Positions 17,322 to 26,319 are shown, counted from the first letter of the stretch. The stretch is DNA of 64,000 bases from an uncultured Porphyromonas sp. (GCF_900541275.1 NZ_UQJH01000004.1:62001-126000); one strand, 5' to 3'. Made by a program: numbers and translations. The notes: a model not told the origin generated them from the letters alone.

Positions 17322-17687
17322 ATGAGTCAAGGAAAGAAAAAGAGATTAGTGGTGCTGACCGGTGCCGGTATGAGTGCCGAGAGTGACCTGCACGATCTCG
17401 GCTCCTATCATCCCAGATCGTACGAGGTGGTCTTGCTCCGGGACAACCGTGGAGGGGAGCTGCTCAGCGAGCCTGAGATTGCATCTCGGGAGGATGAGGA
17501 GGAGTATCCGCTCTGCTTTCCCCACCCGTCCATGCACGAGGAGATGGAGGCGGCTCTCCCCTTCTTCTCCATTATGGCGTCGGTGGACGCCGAGTATCTC
17601 TGCAGCCTTGGACTGACCATGGAGGACGCCTATATTTTTATCCCACTTCGCCACAAGAAGACAGAAACACCCCATCATGACCTGTAA
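17322..17687 (+). CDS. Chimeric ORF at tandem-duplication junction (sirtuin start fused to the 14026-gene end)
   Basis: The 121-residue frame begins with the same 22 residues as the sirtuin at 19915 (MSQGKKKRLVVLTGAGMSAES) with only silent base changes, including the 12 bases before the ATG. At about 17386 it switches to a diverged copy of the C-terminal region of the 14026 protein: LLRDNRG, FPHPSMHEEMEAALPFFSIMA, DAEYLCSLGLTMEDAYIF. The order before and after it (unknown gene end, GH92, sirtuin start; then again unknown gene end, GH92, sirtuin) shows a tandem duplication of about 2.6 kb with breakpoints inside the unknown gene and the sirtuin gene. The frame is intact, but neither parent function can be expected to survive. 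It may be an expressed relic or a pseudogene. Confidence 0.75.
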   Translation: MSQGKKKRLVVLTGAGMSAESDLHDLGSYHPRSYEVVLLRDNRGGELLSEPEIASREDEEEYPLCFPHPSMHEEMEAALPFFSIMASVDAEYLCSLGLTMEDAYIFIPLRHKKTETPHHDL

Positions 17688-19902
17688 GAAAACCCTTTTC
17701 CTCTCCGTACTCGTGTCTCTCCTCCTGCTCGGTTGCAGCAAGACCGTAGAAGAGAGTGCACCCGAATACCCGTACAAGCTGACTGATCTCGTGGACCCGA
17801 CGATCGGGATCAAGGGATTCGCACACGTCTTCCTCGGTGCGAGTGTCCCGCTCGGGATGGTCCAGCTCGGTCCCACCTTCGTCACGGAGGGCCGGGACCG
17901 GTGCATCGGGGACTACCCCCCCTATAGCCCGGTCATAGGCTTCTCCCACACCCGTATGAGCGGAACCGGCATCGGGGACCTCCTCGACCTGACGGTGATG
18001 CCGGTGACGGGCGAGGTAACTCCGGGGCGAGGAACGGCGGATGACCCGGCGAGCGGGCAGTGGAGTGACTTCGACCTGGACAGTGAGGTGGCCCGCCCGG
18101 GCTACTACGCCACCTGGCTCGCCCGATACGACATCTACGTAGAGCTGACAGCGACAAGCAGGGTGGGACTGCATCGGTACTACTTCCCCGAGGGAGCAGA
18201 GCAGCCGGCGATCATCTGGGACCTTGCCAATGGGGGAAACTGGGATCGGCTGACCAAGGGCGAGGTAAAGCAAGTGAGCGATACAAGAGTGGAGGGCTAC
18301 CGCTACTCCACCGGCTGGGCAAAGGATCATCGGGTCTACTTCGCCGCTGAGCTCTCCACCCCGATCCGTTCCATCGACTATGGCACGAGCCCCACACCGG
18401 GAAAGGAGAGCGATGTGCCTTACAACTACGCCTACATCCACCTGGCTCAGCCGACGGAGCCGGTTCTCCTGAAGGTCGCCCTCTCCCCCACCTCCACAGA
18501 GGATGCGTGGGCCAATATGGCAGCCGAGTGCCCCGGGTGGGACTTCGACAGCGTCCGCGAGGCTGCTGACGAGGCGTGGGAGAAGGAGTTGGGTCGGATG
18601 CGGATGGCAGCGCGCTACTATTCCACCCTCGTCGACCTCTACACCGCCCTGTACTACACCCTCATCACCCCCTCCGACTACAGCAATGCGGACGGGTCTT
18701 ACCTCGGTGCTGACTTCGCCAAGCACGCCGACCCGGGCTACACGACCCGCTCGACATTCTCCCTCTGGGATACCTACAGAGCCTATCACCCACTCTTCAC
18801 GCTGACACAGTCCGACCGTATGAGGGACATCGTCGGCACGATGACAGCGATCTCGCGCGAGGGGGGCAAGGTACCGGTCTGGCACTTCTATACCAAGACG
18901 AATACTATGGTGGGCGATCCCGGGATCTGTGTGCTCGCCGATGCGATCGTGAAGGGTCTCTGCGATGAGCCTGACTCGGTCTACCAAGAGCTGAAGAAGA
19001 CCGCCCTCCTCGATGAGCGGGGGAAGGATCTCCGTCGCGAGTACGGCTACATCCCCTACGACAAGATGGGCAAGAGCGTCGCCTACGACATGGAGTACGC
19101 AATCGCCGATGCCGCCCTTGCTGAGGCAGCAAAGCACCTTGGGCACGAGGAGGACTACACCTATTTCCTCAAGAAGAGCAAGTCCTACCACCACCTCTTC
19201 GACCCGGTCACCGGCTTCATGCGGGGCAAGGGCAGCAATGGCGAGTGGCACACCCCCTTTGACCCCACTGCCTCCAAGCACCGCGACGACTACTGCGAGG
19301 GCAATGCGTGGCAGTACACCTTCCTCGTCCCGCAGGATGTGGAGGGGCTGGCGGGCTGCTTCGGCGGGGAGGAGCGGCTGATCGCCAAGCTGGACAGCCT
19401 CTTCTCCATCCCCTCTGACCTGACCGATGACGATGCCTACCCCGACATATCCGGCCTGATCGGGCAGTATGTGCACGGCAATGAGCCGAGCCTCCACACC
19501 ATTTACCTCTACAGTGTCCTCGGCAGGCAGTCCAAGGCGGCACCATTCCTCCGCCAAGTGATGACGGAGCTGTACTATCCGTCACGGGGCGGCGGGCTGT
19601 CGAGCATTAAGGATGCAGGGCAGGTGAGCGCCTGGTACCTCCTCACCGCCATCGGGCTCTATCAAGTGGAGCCGGCGGGCGGGCGCTACTACTTCGGTAG
19701 CCCGATCATCGATGCGGCGGAGCTGAGCGTGCGAGACGGGTGCTTCACCATCCGCGTGCACGACAATAGTGCGGAGAATATCTACATCCAGAGGATCCGG
19801 CTCAATGGCGGCGACTACACCAAGCGCTACCTCGACTATGAGGACATCGCTCGCGGGGGGATCCTCGACATCTATATGGGGAGCGAACCCCGAGACTTCT
19901 GA
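17677..19902 (+). CDS. GH92-family lipoprotein, copy 2 with altered active-site motifs
   Basis: The 741-residue paralogue of the upstream GH92 keeps a lipoprotein signal (LLLLGC) and long stretches identical to copy 1, including DYCEGNAWQY. Differences cluster in blocks and change conserved motifs. The N-terminal WIGTGGHGH becomes TIGIKGFAH, the SHTHMSGTG histidine becomes arginine, ALYHTLFTP becomes ALYYTLITP, YANETNTM becomes YTKTNTM with one residue lost, and GNEDAGQMSAW becomes SIKDAGQVSAW. All length changes are in frame. The protein may be catalytically weak or have changed substrate. Its start overlaps the end of the chimeric ORF. The last 60 or so residues are identical to copy 1, which suggests recent duplication or gene conversion. 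Confidence 0.9.
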   Translation: MTCKKTLFLSVLVSLLLLGCSKTVEESAPEYPYKLTDLVDPTIGIKGFAHVFLGASVPLGMVQLGPTFVTEGRDRCIGDYPPYSPVIGFSHTRMSGTGIGDLLDLTVMPVTGEVTPGRGTADDPASGQWSDFDLDSEVARPGYYATWLARYDIYVELTATSRVGLHRYYFPEGAEQPAIIWDLANGGNWDRLTKGEVKQVSDTRVEGYRYSTGWAKDHRVYFAAELSTPIRSIDYGTSPTPGKESDVPYNYAYIHLAQPTEPVLLKVALSPTSTEDAWANMAAECPGWDFDSVREAADEAWEKELGRMRMAARYYSTLVDLYTALYYTLITPSDYSNADGSYLGADFAKHADPGYTTRSTFSLWDTYRAYHPLFTLTQSDRMRDIVGTMTAISREGGKVPVWHFYTKTNTMVGDPGICVLADAIVKGLCDEPDSVYQELKKTALLDERGKDLRREYGYIPYDKMGKSVAYDMEYAIADAALAEAAKHLGHEEDYTYFLKKSKSYHHLFDPVTGFMRGKGSNGEWHTPFDPTASKHRDDYCEGNAWQYTFLVPQDVEGLAGCFGGEERLIAKLDSLFSIPSDLTDDDAYPDISGLIGQYVHGNEPSLHTIYLYSVLGRQSKAAPFLRQVMTELYYPSRGGGLSSIKDAGQVSAWYLLTAIGLYQVEPAGGRYYFGSPIIDAAELSVRDGCFTIRVHDNSAENIYIQRIRLNGGDYTKRYLDYEDIARGGILDIYMGSEPRDF

Positions 19903-19914
19903 GAGACAAGGACC

Positions 19915-20622
19915 ATGAGCCAAGGAAAGAAAAAGAGATTAGTGGTGCTGACCGGTGCCGGCATGAGTGCCGAGAGCGGGCTCAGCACCTTCCGCGACGC
20001 CGACGGGCTGTGGGAGAATGAGCCTGTCGCCGAGGTGGCCACCCATGAAGCGATCCTGCGCGACCCGGCACGCTGCATCCGCTTCGCCAATAAGCTTCGC
20101 CTCGGCTGCGCTGCCGCTCAGCCCAATGCCGGACACAAGCTCCTCGCAGAGCTGGAGCAGGACTACGATGTCACCATCGTGACGCAGAATATCGACGATC
20201 TCCACGAGCGGGCAGGGAGCAGCCACGTGATCCATCTCCATGGCGAGCTGATGAAGTGCTGCACCATGGACGACCCCGAGACGCCACTCCCTCTCCCGGA
20301 CGGTGAGCTGGAGATGGCCATCGATGCCACCGACCGCAGTGGGCGCCGGCTGCGTCCTTTCATCGTCTACTTCGGTGAGGGGGTTCCCCGCATGAGCGAT
20401 GCGATCCGCGCCACCGCTGCAGCAGACATTTTCCTCATCATCGGCACCAGCCTCGTCGTCTACCCCGCCGCCGGTCTCTCCACCTGCGCCCCGAGCGGGA
20501 TCCCGAAGTTCCTCATCGACCCTAAGCCGGTGCCGGTGCCGGGCGACTTTGAGCAGATCCACGAGGGCGCCTCAGCCGGCGTGCGCCACTTTGTCGACCT
20601 CCTGAGGGAGCGAAATCTCTGA
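19915..20622 (+). CDS. NAD-dependent protein deacylase (sirtuin, SIR2 family)
   Basis: The 235-residue cytoplasmic protein has the sirtuin signatures GAGMSAESGLSTFRDADGLW (NAD binding), TQNIDDLHERAG, the catalytic histidine in IHLHGEL, PFIVYFGEGVP and LIIGTSLVVYPAAGL. Only a CC pair follows the catalytic histidine and the second zinc cysteine pair is missing, so the zinc module is reduced, as in a number of bacterial sirtuins. It removes acyl groups from lysines using NAD. It sits 12 bases after GH92 copy 2 and 5 bases before dgt. Its first 22 codons are duplicated at 17322. Deacetylase versus desuccinylase activity cannot be decided. Confidence 0.92.
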   Translation: MSQGKKKRLVVLTGAGMSAESGLSTFRDADGLWENEPVAEVATHEAILRDPARCIRFANKLRLGCAAAQPNAGHKLLAELEQDYDVTIVTQNIDDLHERAGSSHVIHLHGELMKCCTMDDPETPLPLPDGELEMAIDATDRSGRRLRPFIVYFGEGVPRMSDAIRATAAADIFLIIGTSLVVYPAAGLSTCAPSGIPKFLIDPKPVPVPGDFEQIHEGASAGVRHFVDLLRERNL

Positions 20623-20627
20623 GCACC

Positions 20628-21983
20628 ATGACAGAGGATAAGAGAAAGCGGATGGACTGGGCGCGACTCATGGCGAGTGAGCGCTTTGGTCAGGAGGAGT
20701 CGGCGGCCGAGCAGCCCGGGCGAACTGACTACCAGCGGGACTACGACCGACTGATCTTCAGTGCCCCCTTCCGCCGGTTGCAGAATAAGACGCAGGTCTT
20801 CCCCCTCCCCGGGCAGATCTTTGTCCACAACCGCCTCACCCACACGCTCGAGGTATCCTGCGTCGGTCGCTCGCTCGGCAATGCCATCGGTCGTGCTGTC
20901 AAGGTTGAGGAGCCGGAGCTGCCCTTCGACTTCTCCGACGTCGGCACCGTCGTCTCCGCTGCCTGCCTGGCGCACGACATGGGCAATCCCCCCTTTGGTC
21001 ACGCCGGTGAGCGAGCCATCCACGCCTACTTCACCGAGGGTGCCGGCACCCGCTGGCGGGAGAGCCTCGAGGCGGAGGGCGGCCGCTGGACAGACTTTGT
21101 CCACTACGACGGCAATGCCAATGGTCTCCGCCTACTGACCCACACCTTCTGCGGCAGACGCCCCGGCGGCTACGGTCTCACCTATGCCACGATAGGTTCC
21201 TTCATCAAGTATCCCTACACCTCCGCCAAGGAGTGTGGGACGGGGAAGTTTGGCTGCTTTGCCAGCGAGGAGGAGACGCTACACCGAGTGGCGCGGAAGC
21301 TCGGGCTGCCTGCGCTCAGCGAGGAGGGCGAGCGCCCCGAGTACGCCCGTCACCCGCTCGTCTACTTGGTCGAGGCGGCGGACGACATCTGCTACCAGAT
21401 CATGGATCTCGAGGATGCGTATAAGCTCAAGATCCTCTCGCAGGAGGAGTGCACCGAGCTGCTCTACCCCTTCCTCACCGACCCGGAGCGGGAGGAGGCC
21501 GGCAGGGTGATCCGTCGGCTCTCGGACGACAACGAGCAGATCGCCTACCTCCGCGGCAAGGTGGTCAATCGCCTCACCCTCTCCGCCATCGACACCTTCC
21601 TCGCCCATCGGGAGGAGATCCTGAGCGGCACCTTCCACGGCAGCCTGATCGGTGCCATGGAGGAGCGACAGCGGGAGGCGTACAGGGAGGCGCGGGAGGT
21701 TGCCTTTGACCGCATCTACTACGCCAGCGAGGTGCTCGACATTGAGCTGGCGGGATTTCGGATCTTCTCCTCACTCTTGGACAACCTGATCGAGGCACAG
21801 CGCCATCCGGAGAGAGCCTACTCCAAGCTCTGGTTTAATCGCATCCCCTCGCAGTACGACATGTCGTCGCCGACGCTCTACGGCAAGATCCAGTCCGCCC
21901 TCGACTACATCAGCGGCATGACCGATGTCTACGCCCTCGACCTCTACCGCAAGTTTACCGGCATGAGCCTGCCCGCCATTTAA
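20628..21983 (+). CDS. dgt: Deoxyguanosinetriphosphate triphosphohydrolase (dGTPase, HD superfamily)
   Basis: The 451-residue protein carries the Dgt fold: FSAPFRRLQNKTQVFPL, the first HD-site histidine in NRLTHTLEVSCVG and the HD pair in CLAHDMGNPPFGHAGE, followed by LTYATIGSFIKYP and a conserved middle segment LVEAADDICYQIMDLEDA that supplies the final metal aspartate. It hydrolyses dGTP (and perhaps other dNTPs) to nucleoside and triphosphate in the cytoplasm, tuning dNTP pools. Length is normal. It lies in a run of close plus-strand genes, sirtuin before and the U32 protein after. Confidence 0.93.
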   Translation: MTEDKRKRMDWARLMASERFGQEESAAEQPGRTDYQRDYDRLIFSAPFRRLQNKTQVFPLPGQIFVHNRLTHTLEVSCVGRSLGNAIGRAVKVEEPELPFDFSDVGTVVSAACLAHDMGNPPFGHAGERAIHAYFTEGAGTRWRESLEAEGGRWTDFVHYDGNANGLRLLTHTFCGRRPGGYGLTYATIGSFIKYPYTSAKECGTGKFGCFASEEETLHRVARKLGLPALSEEGERPEYARHPLVYLVEAADDICYQIMDLEDAYKLKILSQEECTELLYPFLTDPEREEAGRVIRRLSDDNEQIAYLRGKVVNRLTLSAIDTFLAHREEILSGTFHGSLIGAMEERQREAYREAREVAFDRIYYASEVLDIELAGFRIFSSLLDNLIEAQRHPERAYSKLWFNRIPSQYDMSSPTLYGKIQSALDYISGMTDVYALDLYRKFTGMSLPAI

Positions 21984-21997
21984 GCAAAAGGATAGTA

Positions 21998-23272
21998 ATG
22001 GAAAGAAAAGACTTCGAGATCATGGCACCGGCCGGCAGCCGGGAGTCGCTCATGGCAGCAATCCAGGGTGGCGCCGATGCCGCCTACTTCGGCATCGAGG
22101 GGCTCAATATGCGTGCCCACTCCTCCAAGAGCTTCACGCTCGAGGACCTGCCTGAGGTGGCAACCCTGCTCCGCGACCACGGGATGAAGAGCTACCTCAC
22201 CGTCAATACCATCATCTACCCCGAGGATATGGTGCGGATGCACGAGATCATCGACGCCGCTAAGGGCGCTGGCATCTCAGCCATCATCGCCACCGACATA
22301 GCCACTATGGCCTACGCCTACGAGCAGGGGGTGGAGGTCCACCTCAGCACTCAGCTCAATATCTCCAATGTTGAGGCGCTCCGCTTCTACGCCCGCTACG
22401 CCGACGTGGTGGTGCTTGCTCGCGAGCTCACGCTGGACCAGGTGGAGCTGATCCACCGTGCGATAGAGGAGGAGCATATCTGTGGGCCCAAGGGGGAGCC
22501 GATCCGCATTGAGATGTTTGCCCACGGAGCGCTCTGTATGGCGGTGAGTGGCAAGTGCTACCTCAGCCTCGGGGAGATGAATAAGTCTGCCAATCGGGGC
22601 GAGTGCAATCAGATCTGCCGCCGGCGCTACCTCGTCACTGATGATGCCACAGGCGACCAGCTCACCGTCGACGGCAAGTACATTATGTCGCCCAAGGACC
22701 TCAAGACGATCCACTTCCTCAATAAGATGATCGATGCCGGCGTGCGGGTCTTCAAGATCGAGGGCCGCGCCCGAGGTCCGGAGTATGTCCGCACGGTCTC
22801 CGAGTGCTACGATGAGGCGATACGAGCCTACTTAGACGGCAGCTACGGAGCGGAGAAGATAGCCGGCTGGGACGAGCGACTGGCGACGGTATTCAACCGA
22901 GGCTTCTGGGATGGCTACTACCTCGGTCAGCGGCTCGGTGAGTGGACCGATCACTATGGATCCGACACGACAGAGGTGAAGGTGGGCATCGGTCGCGTCT
23001 CCCACTACTATACGAAGATCGGTGTGGCGGAGCTGGTGCTGGAGACCGGCTATGTCGAGGAGGGAGAGCGGCTCTTGGTGACCGGTCCGACAACCGGGGC
23101 AGTCTTCTTTGAGGCGAAGCAGATGCTGCTCGGTGACAAGTCTGAGCGAAGGAGCCGCATCGACGAGATCGGCATCCCCTTCAGCATAAAAGTACCCGAG
23201 GAGCTGCGCCCGGGGGATCGCCTCTTCGTGATGAGGAGGCGGAAGAAAGAGAGGGGGAGCAAGTACTTCTGA
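21998..23272 (+). CDS. U32-family protein, probable tRNA hydroxylation protein TrhP (YegQ-like)
   Basis: The 424-residue protein starts EIMAPAGSRESLMAAIQGGADAAYFG, the U32 opening, and has VHLSTQLNISN, VVLARELTL, and the cysteine-rich core MFAHGALCMAVSGKCYLS plus RGECNQICRRRY. A C-terminal beta-barrel-like extension (EVKVGIGRVSHYYTKIGVAEL) is typical of the longer TrhP type. TrhP supports prephenate-dependent 5-hydroxylation of uridine 34 in certain tRNAs and is thought to carry an iron-sulfur cluster. Older annotations call the family collagenase-like peptidases. The substrate assignment is by family only. Confidence 0.85.
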   Translation: MERKDFEIMAPAGSRESLMAAIQGGADAAYFGIEGLNMRAHSSKSFTLEDLPEVATLLRDHGMKSYLTVNTIIYPEDMVRMHEIIDAAKGAGISAIIATDIATMAYAYEQGVEVHLSTQLNISNVEALRFYARYADVVVLARELTLDQVELIHRAIEEEHICGPKGEPIRIEMFAHGALCMAVSGKCYLSLGEMNKSANRGECNQICRRRYLVTDDATGDQLTVDGKYIMSPKDLKTIHFLNKMIDAGVRVFKIEGRARGPEYVRTVSECYDEAIRAYLDGSYGAEKIAGWDERLATVFNRGFWDGYYLGQRLGEWTDHYGSDTTEVKVGIGRVSHYYTKIGVAELVLETGYVEEGERLLVTGPTTGAVFFEAKQMLLGDKSERRSRIDEIGIPFSIKVPEELRPGDRLFVMRRRKKERGSKYF

Positions 23273-23275
23273 GCC

Positions 23276-23725
23276 ATGGCACCCAAGACCTATCTCTTCA
23301 TCAGCCCCACCCTGATCGTCCGCGACTATGAGTGCGACATCCAGGGTGTGGTGAACCATGCCAATTACCTCCACTACATGGAGCACGCGCGGCACCAATT
23401 TCTCCGCATCATCGGTGACAGCTTCTCGAGCAAGCACGGCGAGGGATTTGACATGTTTGTCACCCATGCGGAGCTGGACTATCATCGACCACTCCGGTCC
23501 GACGACACCTTTGTCATCGGCATCACAATCGGTCGGAGGGGTCCCCTCCTCGTGGTCGATGAGGATGTGATCCGCGAGAGCGATGGCGTAGTGGTCTGCT
23601 CCGGTCGAGTCCACGTCGCCGGCGTGCAGGATGGCCGGCTGACGCGGGGGGAGTACTTCGACATCCTCATGGACTACTGCGACAAGCACCTCAAGCCCCT
23701 CACCTTCCCGTGTCCCTCTCACTGA
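23276..23725 (+). CDS. Acyl-CoA thioesterase (hotdog fold, 4HBT/YbgC-like)
   Basis: The 149-residue protein has the hotdog thioesterase pattern. VRDYECDIQGVVNHANYLHYMEHAR contains the active-site Asp-x-x-G-x-x-N motif, followed by ELDYHRPLRSDDTFVIGI and a final strand SDGVVVCSGRVHVAGV. It should hydrolyse short or aromatic acyl-CoA thioesters. It begins three bases after the U32 gene and its last 16 bases overlap the GTG start of dprA, so the genes are probably co-transcribed. The physiological substrate is unknown. Confidence 0.88.
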   Translation: MAPKTYLFISPTLIVRDYECDIQGVVNHANYLHYMEHARHQFLRIIGDSFSSKHGEGFDMFVTHAELDYHRPLRSDDTFVIGITIGRRGPLLVVDEDVIRESDGVVVCSGRVHVAGVQDGRLTRGEYFDILMDYCDKHLKPLTFPCPSH

Positions 23726-24846
23726 CCCCTGCCGAGCTTGCCCTCCTGCGACTGACGATGCTCCCGGGGGTCGGCTCCACCATCAGCCATGCCCTCCTCG
23801 AGGACTTTGACAACCATCCGGAGCGGATCTTTGAGGCGACGGCAGACGAGTTGGCGCATAACCCCAACATCCGCCCCGCCTTAGCTCGGCTCATCCGCTC
23901 CGAGGACTCCCTCCGCAAGGCAGAGGAGGAGCTCCGGACGCTGAGCGAGAGGGCAGCAGCGGGCGAGACGATCACCCCACTCTTCTATGGAGAAAAAGGC
24001 TACCCCGACTACCTGCTCAACTGTGCCGACTCGCCCCTTGTCCTCTACGTCAAGGGGACCCTCCCCATTGACAGCCCGATGATCGCCATCGTCGGCACCC
24101 GCCGTTGCACCACCTACGCAGCCGATGTGATCGAGCGGATGATAGGGCGCTGGGCGGAGCTGAGACCCGACCTGGTCATCGTCAGCGGGCTCGCCTATGG
24201 GGTCGATGCCCTTGCGCACCGAGCGGCAGCCAAGCATGGGCTGCGCTCCGTCGGTGTGGTGGCACACGGGCACTACACGCTCTACCCCTCTCGCCACAGA
24301 GACCTCGCCGCAGAGATGATCCATAGCGGAGGAGGTGTGGTGACGGAGTACAGCTACCATACCCGAGCCTTCCCGCAGCACTTCGTCCTCCGCAATCGCA
24401 TCGTCGCCGGGATGACTCGCGCCACGGTGGTCGTGGAGAGTGCCCGACGAGGCGGAGCGCTCATCACGGCCGGTCTCGCCCTCGACTACGGGCGATCGGT
24501 CTTTGCCGTGCCGGGGCGGATCTTTGACTCCACCTCCGAGGGATGCAATAGGCTACTCACCGACCAGCGCGCCACCTGCCTCACCGACCCGGAGACACTC
24601 CTCGAGGAGCTAAGCCTCCTGCCTGAGGTTAGTACCAAGCGACAGCTCCCCTTTGCCGAGGAGGCAGAGAGAGACGAGGACCCGATCCTCGCGACACTGC
24701 AGGAGGCAGGGGCGCTCACGCTCAACGACCTCTCCATGAGGCTGGGCGAGTCACCCGGCATACTCTCTGGACGGCTCTTCGAGCTGGAGCTGTCCGGCAA
24801 GGTCCGCTCCCTCCCCGGTGCCCGCTACGAGTGCACCTCCCGCTGA
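23710..24846 (+). CDS. dprA: DNA-processing protein DprA
   Basis: The 378-residue protein starts at a GTG inside the end of the thioesterase gene. It has an N-terminal helix-hairpin-helix region (LLRLTMLPGVGSTISHALL), then the Rossmann-like DprA core with AIVGTRRCTTYAADVIE, IVSGLAYGVDALAHRAA, ENRIVAGM-type segment LRNRIVAGMTRATVVVES and GGALITAGLALDYGR, and a C-terminal winged-helix-like domain from about residue 305. DprA loads RecA on incoming single-stranded DNA during natural transformation. Length and motifs are complete. Confidence 0.94.
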   Translation: MSLSLTPAELALLRLTMLPGVGSTISHALLEDFDNHPERIFEATADELAHNPNIRPALARLIRSEDSLRKAEEELRTLSERAAAGETITPLFYGEKGYPDYLLNCADSPLVLYVKGTLPIDSPMIAIVGTRRCTTYAADVIERMIGRWAELRPDLVIVSGLAYGVDALAHRAAAKHGLRSVGVVAHGHYTLYPSRHRDLAAEMIHSGGGVVTEYSYHTRAFPQHFVLRNRIVAGMTRATVVVESARRGGALITAGLALDYGRSVFAVPGRIFDSTSEGCNRLLTDQRATCLTDPETLLEELSLLPEVSTKRQLPFAEEAERDEDPILATLQEAGALTLNDLSMRLGESPGILSGRLFELELSGKVRSLPGARYECTSR

Positions 24847-24875
24847 TCCCACCCCCACCTGATGCTTCGATTTCT

Positions 24876-24957
24876 CTAATACCGATATTAGAGGATTCTT
24901 TTACCGATATTAGAGAATACTAATACCGATATTAGGCTCACCTAATATCGGTATTAG
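24876..24957. repeat. Phased palindrome array, locus 2 (4 units, 22-bp period)
   Basis: Units lie at 24876-24891 (CTAATACCGATATTAG), 24898-24913 (CTTTTACCGATATTAG), 24920-24935 (CTAATACCGATATTAG) and 24942-24957 (CTAATATCGGTATTAG, the opposite orientation). Spacers are AGGATT, AGAATA and GCTCAC. The array is in the 316-base gap between the convergent dprA and amidotransferase-like genes. The rest of the gap holds a GC-rich hairpin GCCGGA-TAAA-TCCGGC at 24963-24978 and nothing else I can name. Confidence 0.95.
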
Positions 24958-25162
24958 TCACGGCCGGATAAATCCGGCTCAAATGGGGTCTAAAGCAGCG
25001 GATCTCCCTCCCTCCGGAGAGCGAGGGTCCTTTTCATTCGCGGTGTCCGTCAGCACACCTCCCGCTAGTCACCACCCTTATCCCTATGCCGTAAGGAGGG
25101 ATCGACTTACATTTCAGAGGAAGGGGTATATGCCGCCCTCAGCCGGTCTGCTCTGCTGAGGC

Positions 25163-26266
25163 TTACGGCTGGATGCGCTGTAGGGCATCATCCAGCGCAC
25201 GGAGGACGGTGGGGTCGGTCTCGGCGGAGCGGAGTGCTGTGAGATCATCCCGGTAGCGGAGATAGGTGGTCTCTCCCAGCCAGCGGACGGCCGCAGCCCG
25301 CACAAGTGGTGACTCGTCGTAGAGGAGACCCTGGATCCAGCCCTTGGCACTCCAGGAATTCATCTTCATCAGCGTGTCCAGCACCTCCACCTTCTTCTCC
25401 GGCGCAGCATAGAGGAGCAGGTCGTAGGCGTCGCTCTCATACTGACGGCGCTCCTCATTCATCTTGATCTCCCTCCCGAAGTGATCCGGGTCGATAAACT
25501 TACGATCGATCTGCTCTGGGATCTCCGACGAGGCGACAAGGTGAGCCATCCGGGGGATCATCCACTGCATACCAGCGGTATTCTCGGGGTGACCGATGAC
25601 GGAGAGCGTCTTGCCCGCACCATAGGAGCCGGTGATGATGAAGGGCTTACCATTGGTCACCCCACCGGGGACGCCATACTCGTGGACATCGCTCTCCATG
25701 GTGGCAAGTGAGGTGTAGGTGATCTCGCCCTTGTCATCGGGGACCAGGACCGGTCCCTCGTAGTACATTATATATAGCGTATCCCGAGCGGCCAGCTCCG
25801 GAAAGGCGCTCTTCCCCTCGGGCGTAAGCGTCACCATAGAGACAGCGAGCCCGCGGGTGTCATGCTCGATGTCGATCGCCTTGGCACCACTCATCCTCAG
25901 GCAGGCATAGTCGGGCGTATCGGTCAGCTCATACGCCCCGGCGCAGATACCGACGATGCCACCTCCCTGACGGACGAAGCGACGTATCCGCTCGGCACCG
26001 AGACCGCCGAAATTGAGGTACTCCGTGGAGCCGCCCCCACCCGGGAGGATCAGCACATCGAGGCGATCCAGCGCCCCAGTGGCTATATCCCGGCTGTAGA
26101 TGTAGTGAGGCGTGATGGAGCGGTCCATCAGGAGTGCCGCATAGGTCTCCTCAACACAGGTCTCGGCACCTCCGTGCCCGGCAAAGACGCCCACCTCGAG
26201 TCGCTTCTGCGCCGAGAGGGGGAGTGCCATCACGATGATGGCAAGTGTAAAAAAGAGTTTCTTCAT
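25163..26266 (-). CDS. Secreted glutamine-amidotransferase-like protein (biotin-ligase N-domain type) with HEAT-like C-terminus
   Basis: The 367-residue protein has a Sec signal (MKKLFFTLAIIVMALPLSAQ). The domain at residues 20-235 resembles the class I amidotransferase-like N-domain of eukaryotic biotin-protein ligases: LDVLILPGGGGSTEYLNFGG, then the nucleophile elbow GGIVGICAGAYEL with cysteine, then GVTNGKPFIITGSYGAGKTL and VIGHPENT. From about residue 270 alpha-helical HEAT-like repeats follow (DESPLVRAAAVRWLG). The substrate is not known. It is transcribed toward dprA. A weak -7 match (TATCTTTA) lies about 40 bases upstream. The domain call is good; no function is assigned. Confidence 0.8.
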   Translation of the reverse strand: MKKLFFTLAIIVMALPLSAQKRLEVGVFAGHGGAETCVEETYAALLMDRSITPHYIYSRDIATGALDRLDVLILPGGGGSTEYLNFGGLGAERIRRFVRQGGGIVGICAGAYELTDTPDYACLRMSGAKAIDIEHDTRGLAVSMVTLTPEGKSAFPELAARDTLYIMYYEGPVLVPDDKGEITYTSLATMESDVHEYGVPGGVTNGKPFIITGSYGAGKTLSVIGHPENTAGMQWMIPRMAHLVASSEIPEQIDRKFIDPDHFGREIKMNEERRQYESDAYDLLLYAAPEKKVEVLDTLMKMNSWSAKGWIQGLLYDESPLVRAAAVRWLGETTYLRYRDDLTALRSAETDPTVLRALDDALQRIQP

Positions 26267-26319
26267 TTCTTTCTCTTAATGGTTAAGATGATTTCTATGA
26301 TAAAGATACACAAAAGGGA

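Noticed and set aside
17638..19557. 639-residue minus-strand frame over the second GH92 gene
   Set aside because: Antisense shadow; the same shadow appears over copy 1 because the two genes are near-identical.
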